Source of the DNA: Strigops habroptila
Taxonomy: Eukaryota > Chordata > Aves > Psittaciformes > Psittacidae
DNA: 64,000 nucleotides
Reading direction: 5' to 3'
Assembly: GCF_004027225.2 (NCBI RefSeq)
Contig: NC_044297.2
Location: 1,649,569-1,713,568, forward strand
The translations under genes were made by a program, and so were the position numbers. Of this stretch, positions 12,304-25,176 are shown piece after piece (the stretch's first letter is position 1; every line of letters starts with the position of its first letter). Under the pieces are notes generated by a model, which saw only the letters and a list, made by a program, of their open reading frames with translations, did not search any database and was not told the origin of the DNA.

Positions 12304-13386
12304 ATCTTTCTCCTTTGCTGGTTGGTAACGCTGCCTGGGCCTCTGAGCCTGGCTGTGCAGGAGTTTGCAGCATGCAGCCCATGGACCACATCTCTGTGTC
12401 CCTGGACACCTCCAGACACTCAGCTCCGGTGCATCCCCCCCGAAGGGATGAAGGGCTCCCGTCACCTTTCCTATGACAGGAAAATGATGACAAGGAGCCA
12501 CCCCAACCCCGGCAGGGGCTGCCCGGAGGGGAAGCTGGGGCACCCATTGCCAAGGGCGTTTTCCTGGGGCCGCTCTTGTGAAAGACAGCAGCGCGGATGG
12601 CATCACAACATCGCGGCGTAGGAAACCCTTGCGACACGACCCCAGAATAGAAACAATCCCCAGGAAACTCATCCCCTTCTCCCTGCCCGAATTCCCCTTC
12701 TTGCATCAGCTGCACTGGTGTGTCCTCAGCTCCAGGGGCTGTTGTAACACCCCAAGGGCTGCGGCGGTGTCCGGGTGTTGCTCCAGCCGGTCTCATACGC
12801 AGCCGGTGACTTCCCGGCTCTTCCCGCTCTGCTCCTTTGCTCCTTGCACTCGAAATTTTCCAGGCTTGGCTGCAGCCCAGCCCTGGAGTTTGTTTTGCAG
12901 CCGAGCAGAATCAGCTCAGTGTTGTGGAGCGCGGCGGCTGCGTGAGCAAAGTACGGAGCTCCCAGGCTCTTCCCCATGGAATGTTTGCCTTTCATCTGGC
13001 TTCACGCTCCTGCCCTGGCAGGTCTGGCCAGGACAAGAGCGCTGCGCTGCAGGGGCTGTGTCCCCTTGGTCTCAAGGCTCCTGGCCCCATTTGTGCCATA
13101 AAGTGGGTCTCGGGGGTCCCTCCATAAGGGGACTGAGCAGGATGGCATCTATCATCTGTGGAGGGGACCCTCATGGTGTCATCAGCCCGTCCTTTCTGCT
13201 CAGGTCTCCCCTGGGAGGTGGTGTGGTCCCCACCACTGCGATAGGGATATGGTGGGGACAGCAAAGCTTCCATTGGGTGGTGGACTGGGAAAGCAAAGGC
13301 AAAAGCATCACTGAGGATGGCTCTCATCCCCCCTGTCTGGTGGAGGTTTAATGCAGTCTCTCCCCAGCTCCACTATAAGCCAAGTT
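12304..13386. other. Intergenic, nothing recognised
   Basis: Contains a 257-codon open frame on the plus strand, but it is GC-rich chance reading. It has no domain, no repeat-free homology and overlapping open frames on the other strand. Confidence 0.4.
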
Positions 13387-13776
13387 CATAGAGTCACAGA
13401 CTGGTTTGGGTTGGAAGGGACCTTAAAGCTCATCCAGTTCCAACCCCCTGCCATGGGCAGGGACACCTTCCACTAGAGCAGGTTGCTCCAAGCCCCTGTG
13501 TCCAACCTGGCCTTGAACACTGCCAGGGATGGGGCAGCCACAGCTTCTCTGGGCACCCTGTGCCAGCGCCTCAGCACCCTCACAGGGAAGAGCTTCTGCC
13601 TCAGAGCTCATCTCAATCTCCCCTCTGGCAGGTTAAAGCCATTCCCCTTGGCCTGTCCCTACAGGCCCTGATGAAGGTCCCTCTCCAGCACCCTTGTAGC
13701 CCCCTTCAGACACTGGAAGCTGCTCTGAGGTCTCCACGCAGCTTCTCTTCTCCAGGCTCAACAGCCCCAGAGTATT
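13387..13776 (-). mobile_element. CR1 LINE fragment, 390 bp
   Basis: Reverse CR1 3' end. The tail GACTGGTTTGGGTTGGAAGG lies at the left and the homology ends in TCTCCAGGCTCAACAGCCCC at the right. Close in sequence to the copies at 1535 and 50570. Confidence 0.94.
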
Positions 13777-14084
13777 TAAGTGTTTTTCAGGCTATTTGAG
13801 TGTTTTAGGGTCAGGGCAGTGTCTCAGGGTGCAGAGGTAGCAGCTCAGCAGTGCCTGTTTATGGGGCTCAGGTGCAATCTAAAGCTTCTCCTCCCATTTC
13901 ATCCCGCTTGGGAAACACAGGTGTGAGATGCTGCAAGATCTCAGAGGATCTCCAAGGCGCTTGGGAACATCCGATCCCTCCAGGGTCTCTCCCTGCTTCC
14001 CAGAGCAGCAGAGAACGCCTCGACCTGTTATACCTGTGTGCGATATCCCTGGGCAGGTACACATTCCTGCAATTCCTGCTGGGC

Positions 14085-14401
14085 TGAGTCACCAGTGTCT
14101 CCTCCAGCCTCGATCCTTCACCTTCATCTCCGCTTCCAACGGCTGAGTCATTCCCATGGGAGGTGGGGTCACTTATTGCAGTGGGGATCACAGTGAGGGG
14201 GGGAACAGCACCAGTTTTCTTTCCCACATTCCCAAAGGAACGCCGTGTTTCCTTTGCACGCTCCGGTGCAGCCGAGCGGCTGCGGGGGCTCCGCTTGTGC
14301 CGATGCTATCCCAAAAGCTGGCTCGGGAGCAGGGTTGGATGTCGATGGATGCCCGGGAGGTCGCTGCGTGGGGACACGGGGCTGGAGGTGCTGACTCAGC
14401 A
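14085..14401. promoter_or_regulatory. Cluster of two AP-1 sites and one Maf (T-MARE) site
   Basis: Two exact AP-1 motifs, TGAGTCA, lie at 14085-14091 and 14144-14150. The 13-base palindrome TGCTGACTCAGCA at 14389-14401 is a perfect Maf recognition element, which also embeds an AP-1 core. The cluster sits about 5 kb upstream of the TGFA start. Enhancer function is inferred from motif density only. Confidence 0.4.
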
Positions 14402-14831
14402 CTCCCGGCGGCCACAAGGCACAATGCAAATGATAGATAAACAGGCAGAACAAGGACAAATGCAGCCAGCTCGGGCATGTGCCATGCATTGTGACCTGCC
14501 ACCGTGCCTTTGGTCACAGATGGATTCATAGCCCAAGGACTGAGGGCCTCTGTTCAGCCGCCGCCTGCTTTCCGGCTGCGCTTGGGTGCTTATTCCCAGC
14601 CGGACACTGAGGTCCCTTTGCTCTGCTCCGGTGGCTCGAGGTGGAAGGAAAGACATGGCAAAGCTTCCCAAGCTGGAATACTTCAGCTAGATGTCTTGGA
14701 CGTCTTGTTTGGTGCATCCCACCTGTGTTGTAAGGGTATCCAGAGCCCCTTTTCCCAGTGTCCTGCACGCATCTGGGGGGATGCAGCCCAAAAGGCTGAT
14801 TGTGTCTTGGGATGCATCCAAAGGAGTGCAG

Positions 14832-15393
14832 CCAGCAGGTCAAGGGGGTGATTCTGTCCCTCTACTGTGCTCTGGGGAGACCCCACTTGCAGCACTGTGT
14901 GCAGTGCTGGTGTCCCCAACATAAGAAGGACATGGAGCTGTTGGAGCGAGTCCAGAGGAGGCCACGAGGATGATCAGGGGGATGGAGCACCCCTGCTATG
15001 AGGAAAGGCTGAAAGAGTTGGGGTTGTTCAGCCTGGAGAATACAAGACTCCAGCGAAACCTTATTGTGGCCTTTCAGTGCTTCAAAGAGGCCTATAAGAA
15101 AGATGGGGAGAGACTTTAACAGGGCCTGTTGCAGCAGGACGAGGGGTGATGGTTTTAAACTAAAAGAGGGAGATTCAGGCTGGATGTGAGGAAGAAATTC
15201 TTTACAATGAGGGTGGTAAAACACTGGCACAGGTTGCCCAGAGAGGTGGTGGATGCCCCATCCCTGGAGACATTCCAGCCCAGGCTGGATGTGGTTCTGA
15301 GCACCCTGGTCTAGTTGAAGATGTCCCTGCTTATAGCAGGGGGTTGGAACTAGATGAGCTTTAAAGTCCCTTCCAACCCAAACCATTCTATGA
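14832..15393 (+). mobile_element. CR1 LINE fragment, 560 bp
   Basis: Forward CR1 3' part, more diverged than the majority copies. Its wording (GAGACATTCCAG, TAGTTGAAGATGTCCC, GGAACTAGATGAGC) is shared with the stubs at 6985 and 17505. It ends CCATTCTATGAGG. Confidence 0.93.
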
Positions 15394-15834
15394 GGAGCAC
15401 CCCCAACACCCTCCTGCCCTTCCCATCTCTGTGCATCCCACTTGGCCGTGGCTTCCCCCTACCAAACCCTCGGAAGGACCCCGAGGAGAAGGAAAACCAG
15501 AGCCGGTTGGATCTTGGGATGCATCCAAAGGCGCACGGCCTCGGGATTTTAAGGGCACGGCCCGACGTGCAGCCACTCGAGTGCTCGCTGGCTTTGTGGC
15601 CACCGCAGCTCAATGCCCCTTGTGTCTGGCAGCCCTCTGCGGCACGGAGGAACGTGGCTCCTTGTGACCACGGAGGCTTATGGAGAGCTGGTAAAGCCAC
15701 AGCAGCCACAACACCTCGCACAGGGACCTGTCGGGACCAGCACCGGCCACGGGACATCGGCCTTTCGGTGCTCCCGAGGAGAATTCCTGCTTGGACCATG
15801 CTTATCCCCCCTCTCTGCTGGATAAAGATCAATA

Positions 15835-15865
<31 letters not shown>

Positions 15866-17504
15866 AACATAATCTCGTGCTAACCGGTCCACTATTGACT
15901 TTAGCCTGAGAGGTGCCAGCCTGGAACCAGCTGCGTTGCTGCAGCCAACAAAGCCCTTTTTAGTGGCTTGAACCGGGGTGCCCGTAGGTCAAAAAATCCT
16001 TTATTTATAGAGGCTTTCTGCAAAGCAAGGCCATAAACAGAAAGGGGGGAGCTAAAGAAAATGTCTGGGAAGGAACAAAACCCCAAGAAGTTATTTAGGA
16101 AAAGGAGAGAACACAAAAAGCCCTCGGATAAAATGTACATTCACAGGGGAAAACCCCGGCTATGAAAGAGCCTTTTAACTGGCAGAAAAACAGAACCGGT
16201 GGCTGTAAGATAAAGCCAGGAAAAAAATACCCCTTCCAATAAGGCCCCATTTTGAGCAGGGTTATGAGACGTCAGAGGCGCTTCCCAACCGGCAGCAGCA
16301 CCAGGAATGGGCTGGATCCCCCCCCATTCCAGGTCTGAATGTGGGATAGGGGAGCACGGAGGGTGCTGCAGGGATCTGAGCATCCCAGGTTGGGATGAGT
16401 GAGCTGCAATCAGCGCCTGACCTTAGCTATAATGTTGACTTTATCCCGATCCCATACATTAAGCAAATGGGGTGGGACACAGTGACCCCCCCCCCCCCCA
16501 GCCCGGCTGCCGCTGCCTGATTGATTTCTGTGCTCAACAGAGAAGCCAAAAACATCCCGACGGCCACAATCTGGGTTTGTGTGAGCCCTTGGGGCGGGCG
16601 AAAGGCGATGTTTTCCCTTTGCCTCATTTTTCACCTCCACAATCCAACATAAACAGGCTTTTATGCCGGACACCAGCACACAGCCCCCTTGTTACACACC
16701 GCTTCGGGGCAGGATCTAGATGGGGAGGGGGGTTTTGAAGGGTTTTTTTCCCTTCTTTTTATCGCCACGTCAGAGTATTTTAAGCGGAGATTAAAGGGAT
16801 CTCTGTCACGAGAGGGCTGAGCTGATAGAGCCATGGCTGAGGATGGTGGTGTTCACCAGCAATAGTCCCCATCCATCACAGGTCTTGAGGCTCCTCCTTG
16901 CACCGTTAGGGCACAGAGAGCGTTTTGCATTGGGGGATCACCGAAACCAGCCCCTAAATCTGTGCTCTGCTGTGCTTTGGGTAGGTTTTCCCGCAGGCCC
17001 CTGCAGTGGAGGGGTCCAAAATACCACCCTCCAGCCCCAAACCTGCCCACAGGCAGGGAGATGGGGGATGAAATACAAAAGGAAAGCTTCAAAACTAAAG
17101 GAAAACCAAATACAGCCTCCCCACAGTGGGGTTATCACCTTTGTTTAGGGGGTTTTGCCCTATATTGATCAGTTTGCCAGGGCACGATTCAGTTTGCTGC
17201 CTGGCCGGCTCTGAGAGTGACAGGATTTGCCCCCAGTTTCACTTAATTTGGTAGGGGGGAAATAACCCCTTTAATCTACAAACCCAGAATAAGCCACTGA
17301 TAAAGAGTGATTAGAAAAGGAGAACTAAAACCAACCCACAGAGGCTCCCAGCATCGTGCACCTTACCAGCATCGGGGTGAAACAACTGAATAACTGGAGT
17401 TGTGGGGTTATAACAGTGGGGAAAAGCATGAAACCCTCAAGCTGCGGTACAAGGATGGCTGGAGCGGTGATGGGTGATGATGGTTCCAAAGCAGAGCAGC
17501 CAGT
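15394..17504. other. Intergenic with a (TA)n microsatellite
   Basis: No gene recognised. A (TA)n microsatellite lies at 15833-15861, followed by an A run. A run of about a dozen C lies at 16487-16500. The rest is unique sequence with short chance frames. Confidence 0.45.
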
Positions 17505-17660
17505 GGGATATGCACCATCCCTGGAGACATTCCAGGCCAGGCTGGATGCGGTTCCAGGCACCCTGACCCAGTGGAAGGTGTCCCTGCTCATTGCAGGGGG
17601 TTGGATAGATGAGCTTTGGAGGTCCCTTCCAACCCAAACCAGGCTGGGATTCTATGATAT
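17505..17660 (+). mobile_element. CR1 LINE 3' fragment
   Basis: 155-base forward CR1 3' end, from ATCCCTGGAGACATTCCAGG to GGGATTCTATGAT. Same subfamily as 14832-15393. Confidence 0.92.
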
Positions 17661-19135
17661 CAGTGGGTATGGGGGATGCTGGTGGGTGTCGGGGATGCTG
17701 GTGGGTGCTGATGGGTGCAATCTTCTGGCTCGGTTTTCTTTGCTCAGACACAACATGTTCCCTCCAGGAATTGCTCCTGCTTTTCCAAGGCAGGTTACAA
17801 ATGAAAACTAAAAAATCAATAAGCTGATTTATTTCCTTTTAACCAATCTCCATCCCTTGTGTCAGACACCCCCAAAACCAGGCTTTTTTGCCACATTACT
17901 GCTTCTTGCAGCACATCCTCATGCCGGGAGGAAAGAGCCGCCTCTTCGTACAGCTCACCCCTGACTTCCCAGCTGGCTTTCTAGGATCTGGAGAGCATCC
18001 CCAAATTCCTTTGGGCTTACTGCTGTGCCTCGCTCCTGCCTGCCCTGCCTGCAGCGTGCTCCTCCCTGCCAGCTCTGCTGCCACCATTCCAGTTCTTGTG
18101 CTTCCACCAAGTGTTTCACACCAGGAGTGGGAGGAATATTGCAAAGAAGGAAGCCTCTATTTACAAATAAATATACTGGTTATCAGCACAGGGAAGGGAG
18201 GGGGAAGCAAGAACCAAGGGAACAACACAACCTTGCCTGCACCGGGGTCGTCTCCCAGCTTGTTTTCCCTTTGGATGGCTGGAAAGTGACTCACTGGCTG
18301 CTGGCAAAGGGTTTGGCGGCCCTTTTGTAGGGACAATAGGAAGCTTTGCCCATCACCGCAGCCACCTGGGACAGGCGGTGGAGTCTGCTCTTCCGCAGTG
18401 ACTCTACCTGCCTCATGGTGCATGAGTAGATGGGTGCAAGGGTTGGGGTGGGAAGCCCAAGCCCCGAAGGGTGGGAGTGCTGTGGTCAAACACTTCCACG
18501 TGGATGGGGCTCCATTGGGAGCTGCATCGGAACACTTGGGGCTTGGGGGTAAAACTCGGTGCTGGGGATACAGGGATCGGCAGCGTTGGGAACAAACAGC
18601 TCCCAGCCCCTTCAAAGAGCTGCTTTCAAGTGCTAAGGGGAGATGGTATCACCTGGGAACGCCGGGAAGGCTCAAACCACAGGGCTGGGAGCAGCTCCCG
18701 CAGGGACCTGGCTTAGCACCGGCACGGCTGTGGGGGGTCCCTGCGCTGGGGGGGTCCATGGGGTCGTCTGCCTGCCCCCCTGCCCCATCTCAGGATGCTC
18801 CTAATGTGTTTGTCCATGGGGAATGACCCTCCAAGCGCGATGCACTATGACATTTTGGCCATGACCATGGTTTTGGTCCCCATCGCCCCATCGGGATGTG
18901 CTGCCCCCTCCATGCCCATGCAACATTCCTCCCCCCTCGAAGGGGACCTATGGATTTCGGGATGACGAAGGCTGGGCTCAGCGGGGTGGGAGGCGAGGAA
19001 GGGGCGTGGGAGCTGGGCCAGATGAAGGAATGTGCCTGTGGTCGGTGAGGCAATCGGTGCTCGGGGATGCACAGGGGGGCTGCCATGAACCCCAACCCCG
19101 GGGAAAAACGGGGGTTCGGATGGACCGAGGGTGGT
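17661..19135. other. Intergenic, TGFA distal upstream flank
   Basis: GC content rises steadily towards the TGFA promoter. Nothing specific recognised. Confidence 0.4.
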
Positions 19136-19226
19136 GGGAGCAACCTGCTCTAGTGGAAGGTGCCACTGCCCATGGGACTGGACGAGCTTTAAGGTCCTTT
19201 CCAACCCAGCCCAGCCCGTGACTCTG
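19136..19226 (+). mobile_element. CR1 LINE 3' stub in the TGFA promoter flank
   Basis: Short CR1 3' end (GAGCAACCTGCTCTAGTGGAA to CCAGCCCGTGACTCTG) with an internal gap in the usual GGCAGGGGGTTGGA segment. It lies under 300 bases upstream of the TGFA start codon. Confidence 0.85.
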
Positions 19227-19229
19227 TGG

Positions 19230-19600
19230 TGACACGGAGCCACTTTCGGGGTGGGGGGGGAACGGGGACATGACACAAGAACCGGGCCCCCTGATACAGG
19301 GGGGGTCCCGCACCCCGGGAGCAGCGGGGGGGGCCGGGGGTGGCTCCGCCCCGGGGCCGCAGTGGCTGGCGGCGTGTCCGCGCCCATTTCCGCCGGCGCG
19401 GAGCCCGGCCCCTCGCCCCGCCGCGCTGCTGGGCACCGCCACCGGCCCCGCACCGGCCCCGCCGCCGCCTCCGGGCCTCGCTCCGGGCCTCCGCTCCCGG
19501 ACAGACCGACAGCATGACCGGCGAGGCGGCGGCCGCGCTGGCCATGGGTAGGTGCGGGAATGGGGGGTGGGGGGAGACCCGGTACCCCCCGTACCCCGGT
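19230..19600 (+). promoter_or_regulatory. TGFA: TGFA CpG-island promoter and 5' UTR
   Basis: Very GC- and CpG-rich sequence leading directly into exon 1, without a TATA box. TGFA promoters are known to be TATA-less and GC-rich, which fits. The transcription start cannot be fixed by eye. Confidence 0.65.
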
Positions 19601-22600
19601 ACTCCGGTACCCCCTGAGCGCCGACGGGCGGCTTAAGGAAGGGGTCGAGCTGCCACCAGCCCCATTTGGGGGTAGGATTAGAGGGAGGGGGGGTAATTGG
19701 GGCTGCTTTCCCCAAAACTTTCCCATCAGCTGGGACGGAGCCCCCCGCGCATCCCGCCCCAGCATCCCTACGGAGGTTTGGAAGGGGAAAAGGAAGGGGG
19801 ATGCTCTGCGCGGGGAGGGGGTAATGAGTGCGGGGGGGTCACGTAGTGAATCGGTCGCTTAAATCCTCCCAACTATTTGGCTGCGGTCCCTGCCGGAGTT
19901 ATTTGCTGAACCGCTCCTCGCTTGTGGGAACGCGCCTTCGCCACGACGTGTAAGTGCGGCCCCGGCGGGACAACGAGCCCTCCGGTCCCGTCCCTTTAGT
20001 TTAGGGCAGAGTTAATGAGCCACAGCGTGTTCTGGGCTGGCAGTTAAACGGAGGGGACGTTGTTTGTGCGCTGCTTTCGCTGGGGAACGGGGTGAGGTGG
20101 TGACAAGCGAGACCCGGGTGATGCTGCGAATGGGACGGACCCAGACACGCTTCCCAGCCCGGAGATGTGGTGATTATAGAGGTGGGAGAGCGCAGACCCG
20201 GGGTGTGGGTGCTGCTCGCCGGGATGCGTGTGATGCTGTGGTGCTGGGAAGGTGACCCCAGGGCTGAGGCTGATGTGGGGCAGCACTTGCTGTGCTGTGG
20301 TTGGCTTTTTCCTGCTGTCCCAAGGGAGGGTTGTGCATTCCCAGCCTGTGTCACCCGCAGCACCGGGGCTGGGGGGACGAGGCAGCGCCAGCCCGGCGGG
20401 GAAAGGCTCTTTGAAGCACTTGGGTTCAGGAAAGTGGCCGGTCTTGGCCCCCCTCCAGCCCTTCTCCTCTCAGCGCTGCCTTTTTGGCTCTGGCACCGAG
20501 GTGCCTCCTTCATCCGCTCCTCCGGGATGTCTCCATCCCGAGCATCCCTCGCCGCAGGGGTTGGTTACTCCATCAGCCCCATCCCGCCCCCAGAGGGTCC
20601 CACCAGCTCGATCTACGGATACCCATGTCCCCTCTACTCCCTGCTCGTGTGGCTTTGGACCTCTCGAACCCCTGTGGTCACCCATTTTGGGGGCTGAGCT
20701 GTGGGTTTCCCACCTCAATCCCCTATCCAGATGGCTGTTCCCGGCCTCCAGCCTGGGATGGGTCCAAGCCACCCCAGATGCTGCACAGGGAGAGGAGTCC
20801 TTTATAAACCACATCAAAACAGAAGATCGGAGCATCCACTTAAAGCACCAGGGAAAAGGGGAACCTCTTCAGCCCAACGTCCGTTCACCTGGCGGCTGCC
20901 AAGGGCTGATCTGCAAAGCCAAGAGGAAAATCAGAGCCAAGTGGATGAGGAGGGAAAACTTGGAGCAGGGAACAAACCCCACGATAACATGAAGAATGGG
21001 GGTGACATTGAGCCCTTCACTGGTGGCTGGTGGTGGAGAAGAAGCAGAGGCTGGTGGTTAATGTTGTGTTGGGGACAGAGTTGTGTTTGCCCATCAGCCA
21101 GGCCTGGGGGGTCCCTCAGCAAGTTGGGTGAGTTCAGGGTGGGCTTTGCTGGCTGGGGGGGATGGCAAGGAGACCTTCCCAAAGCAGAGGGAACAGGGGA
21201 TGTATGAGGATGGGGTTGGAGGCAGCAGCTTGGCTGGTGTAGCCAAGCACGGACTTTGGGATAAAACCAGAGCAGTGCAGGATTTGGTCTTTAAGATTTG
21301 GGAAGAGAGAAACCTGAGAGTGGGGCTGGGATGGGATTGATGATAAACAAGGTGATGGACACAGCCCTGCTCCTGGGAGTCCCAGTTTGGCCAGTCAGCC
21401 CAAGGGTGCGGATGCTCCGTGTCTCCATAAGGTGCCCAGTGTCCTCTCTTGGGAGCCCTTGGCAATGGAAAAGTGCTGGTGTGATACCTGCCAGCGGAGG
21501 GAGGTTGGGAAGAGGCACCGCTGGAGCCGAGCAGGGTCCCAGCAGGAGGACGGACAAGCTGGAATGCTGGAGGGGATGATAGAGCCGCCCAGTGACACAG
21601 GGATGAGCCATTTCCCAAGTAACGCGTTGTTTCCTTGGCGTGCGGAGGTGCAATATCGGCGCGAGCGGGAGCAGAGCAGGAGGACGAAGCATCTTCCAGC
21701 CACGAGCTGCAAAAAGGAGGAAAAACTGGGAAGAAACGGGATATTTCTGGTTAAATTCCCATGGGAGGAAAATGCCCGAGGGCTGCGGCGGTGTGGGGAA
21801 AGGAGCACGGGGACCGACGGGGAGAAGCCAAAACAAGGGATGCTGCTGTGATAACTGGAGCTGCCGTGATAACTGGAGCTGCTGGTTGCTGCTGGGCTTT
21901 GCTGGATGTGAACCCCAAGGGCTGGTTCATGTGTTGCTTTCTCGCCCGTCGCCTTTCTGCATGATTTAATTAAACCCATGGTGGAAATTGGGTCAAACCC
22001 AGCGAAGGGGCTGTTGGCCTCATCTGGCTTCACCCACCCTGGGAAAGCCTCTTAGCTTGGGGGGTCCCCAATCCACGCTGTGCCCCTGCAAAGGGATGGC
22101 TCGGGGGGGTTGTTCTGAGCCTGGCTGGATCTGCAGCCCCTCGTGGTTGGGGTTCAATGGGCATTTCTGCCTGCAAAGGGCTTTTCTGCCTGCACAGCAG
22201 CAGCACTTGCAGCTCAGGCAGCGTTTAGGGGGCTGATGGAGCGGTTGCATCAAGGCTGGATCCGGTCCCACTGTGCGGACGCGGGCAGGAGGATCTGGGC
22301 AGGCGATGCAGGCTGTGCTGCACGGAGCTGTTAGATGAGAGAGCACGTGTACAGGCTGTTTTCAGGCTCCGTTCTGGCTATAAAGCACCCTCACAAGCAC
22401 CATTGCATTCTCTTTTAGACAAAAACCATAAATCTTGGGGTGATTTTGGGTAGAACCCCCACCCCAAGCCGTCAACCAGGCTCAGCACATGGACATGGTC
22501 CAGCTTACCCCTGTCTCTCTGTCCCCTCCTTAGGTGTGCTGCTCGCTGCGTGCCACGCGCTGGAGAACACCACAGCAGCCCAGAGCGGTGAGTTTGGGAC

Positions 22601-25176
22601 AGAGCCAGTGTGATCCCGGTGGGATTCGTGGAGCAGCCCGGGAACAGGCAGCAAAGTGCGGGTGTGGGTAAAGCATCCTCACCCCATGCGTGTGCTGGAT
22701 CAGCCGGATGGATGCTCTTGCATCCCATCCACTTCCCTTGAGGATATAACAGCTCCCCAGGTGGAATCCTGACCCCGTAGGTGCTTTATCCCCAAGGGAA
22801 AACCGGGAAGCAGGGCTCTGTGGCGGGTATTTCCCATGCTCCGTGTTTTGGGGGGGCTGAATCCTGGCGCACAGCAGGGAAGTGTGGTCCCATTAACCGT
22901 GCCGTGGCTCCCACAGGGAAGCTGCCGGTGCCTGACGCCGGCTCCCGGTGGCACCGAGCCGGTCGCATCCGATAAAGCGCCTCATTCATGAAAGCAGCAC
23001 AATGGGCTGCAGCAGCCAAGAGCCCTTCGCTTCCCCCTGCCCGGCACAGCGCGGGGGCTTTGCCGTCCGTCGGGATGTGAGGCTCCGGAAAGGGCTGTTT
23101 TGCAGGCAAGGGATGGAAAAACCTCCTTTTGGGGCTGGAAAATGGGATGGTTCAACGGCATCGGTTGGGAAGCGTTAAAGGAAACGGTGTTCCCACAGTG
23201 CCGGGAGGCTTTGGAGCAAAGCCCTATGGCAGGGCAGGCACTGCGCAGCCCCTTTCCCAATGGATTCATGCCCAATGAGGGGGGCTGGAGGAAAGGGGCT
23301 GCTCAAGGGATGCAGCGTGGTTGGGGACACCCCATGGATGGGGACAGGGTCCGTGTAGGCAGCAGCAGCAGCGTGGGGGTAAGGGAGGATGAGGCGGCTG
23401 CAATGTGGCCGGCAGCTGCGAGCGCTCCAAGGCTTAATGCAAGCCAGGACACCCCGGAGCCAGCCCTGGATCCAGGGATACACTGCCGGCAGGGCCAAAG
23501 GGATTCACTGCCCTGTGCTGATGCCGTCCCCACCGGTGCTACAAAGCCAGGGCATAGCCACCACTACTGAGGCTGGGTGCGACGGTGGGCACTGGCAGCA
23601 GGGATGTGCAAAGGTATGTTTAGGCTTGGCTTTTTGGGGTTAAAACCCCCAAAAGGGTTATTTTTGTGGGATTAGTCAGGAGTCCTGGGATAAAGCAATC
23701 CCTAGGGATGGAGGTGTTGGGGTTTTCTGCACCGAGGCGCGGATTTCAGCAGCGATGCAACACGGCGGCAATTCTCACCACGAAGCCCAAATCCCAGCTC
23801 CTGGCTCCATGAGGATGCTGCCACCGCCTCCAATCCTCCTCTGATGCCTCTCTCCCCACCACTGGAGACAGGGACATCGGGAAACATCCCTGTCTGAGCC
23901 GACCCCGCTCCATCTTCCCTTGCTTCACCTCCCCGAAGACCCGGAAGCATTCGGCAGACGTGGGTTTAATTACCCCAGCCTGCCATAAATTCACAGCAAC
24001 AGGAACTTGAGGTGGCTTTGAAACGACAGCGATCGGATGTGCTTTATACCCAGGCTAATCCGAAAGCAGGATATTTGTTTTCCGTCTCTGCTGCGGAGGA
24101 TAATTCAAACCAGTGCGGGATATAATGGGAAACAGCATCCCAAAGCCACCGGTCCAGAGCTGCAGCCAGCTCCGGCGTTATTTAACTCTCTCCTCCTCTG
24201 TTCTAAGCTTTAAGCTCTTTAGGAAATTCCTTTAGTGCCAATGAGGCTTAGTTTCAGTCCTGGTTTAAGTAGGACCCATCTTAGCTCCTTTGGGTGGTCC
24301 TGGCCAGGATGCAGCCACTGGACCACATCCCACCTCGCAACCCCAAAATAAATCCATCCAGGCCTAAACCAGAGCTGTGGATGCCTGGAAACGCCCCAAA
24401 ACGCCATTTTTTCTCCTTGTTTTTGCTCCCAGCTCCGGGCCCGCCGGTGGCAGCAGCAGTGAGGTCCCACTTCAACGACTGTCCCGACTCTCACAGCCAG
24501 TTCTGCTTCCATGGGACCTGCCGGTTCCTGGTCCAGGAGGACAAGCCGGCATGCGTGTAAGTGCCGGGAATACAGTCCCCCAATCCAAATCCAAATGGGC
24601 CCTTTGTGTCTTCCCTTTGGGAACCCCCTAAACCTGGGGTTGAGCTTGGGTTTGCTGGGCTCTCAGTGATGCTCCGGTCCTCGGGCTGATGCTGATGCTC
24701 TTCCCTGTCCCCTTCCCACCGGTGCAGATGCCACTCAGGGTACGTGGGGACGCGGTGCGAGCACGCCGACCTCCTGGCCGTGGTGGCCGCCAACCAGAAG
24801 AAACAGACCATCACCGCCTTGGTGGTGGTGTCAGTGGTGGCCTCGGCGCTGCTCATCGGGGCCTGCGTGCTCATACAGTAAGTATGAGCCCTCGGGGGTG
24901 GGCTCAGCACCTTTCCCAGCCCATTTGAGAGCAGGATGCTGGGATGCAGCCACTGAGCATCCTGTTCTTGATCCCTTGTAGCTGCTGCCGGCTGCGGAAG
25001 CACTGCCAATGGTGCCGGGCGCCCGGCGGAGGCCAGGAGAAGCCGGGTGGGCTCCTGAAAGGTGGAAGCTCCTGTTGCCACACTGAGATGGGTAAGGGGA
25101 CCGGGGGGCACCACGGTGGGACACCGGCTGCTGGTGTGTAACCACGCTCCCCATCCCCTTCCCCGCAGGGGTCTGA
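19514..25176 (+). CDS. TGFA: Protransforming growth factor alpha, 6 coding exons, 159 aa
   Basis: Membrane-anchored precursor of an EGF-receptor ligand, released by ADAM17-type shedding. Coding exons: 19514-19547, 22534-22587, 24433-24556, 24728-24877, 24982-25091, 25169-25176, all with GT/AG ends and matching phase. Residues 1-20 form the signal peptide and N23 is in an N-glycosylation sequon (NTT). The EGF domain has the six cysteines C46, C54, C59, C70, C72, C81 with the classic x7-x4-x10-x1-x8 spacing. The mature peptide should be about 39-88, cut after VAAA and after ADLLA. The transmembrane helix is about 99-121. The cytoplasmic tail is rich in cysteine and ends in valine, the residue known to govern export of proTGF-alpha. 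Human TGFA has 160 aa. The mature N-terminus reads V-R here where human has V-V. The last coding exon supplies only the final Gly-Val and stop. Confidence 0.96.

Noticed and set aside
12578-13351. 257-codon plus-strand frame
   Set aside because: No recognisable domain, competing frames on the opposite strand and no promoter or splice signals.
1-19135. Possible ADD2 3' end upstream of TGFA
   Set aside because: Expected from human gene order, but the conserved lysine-rich C-terminus and exons are not present in this part.
18845-19765. 306-codon minus-strand frame across the TGFA promoter
   Set aside because: GC-rich CpG island with few stop codons by composition; no domain and no splice support.
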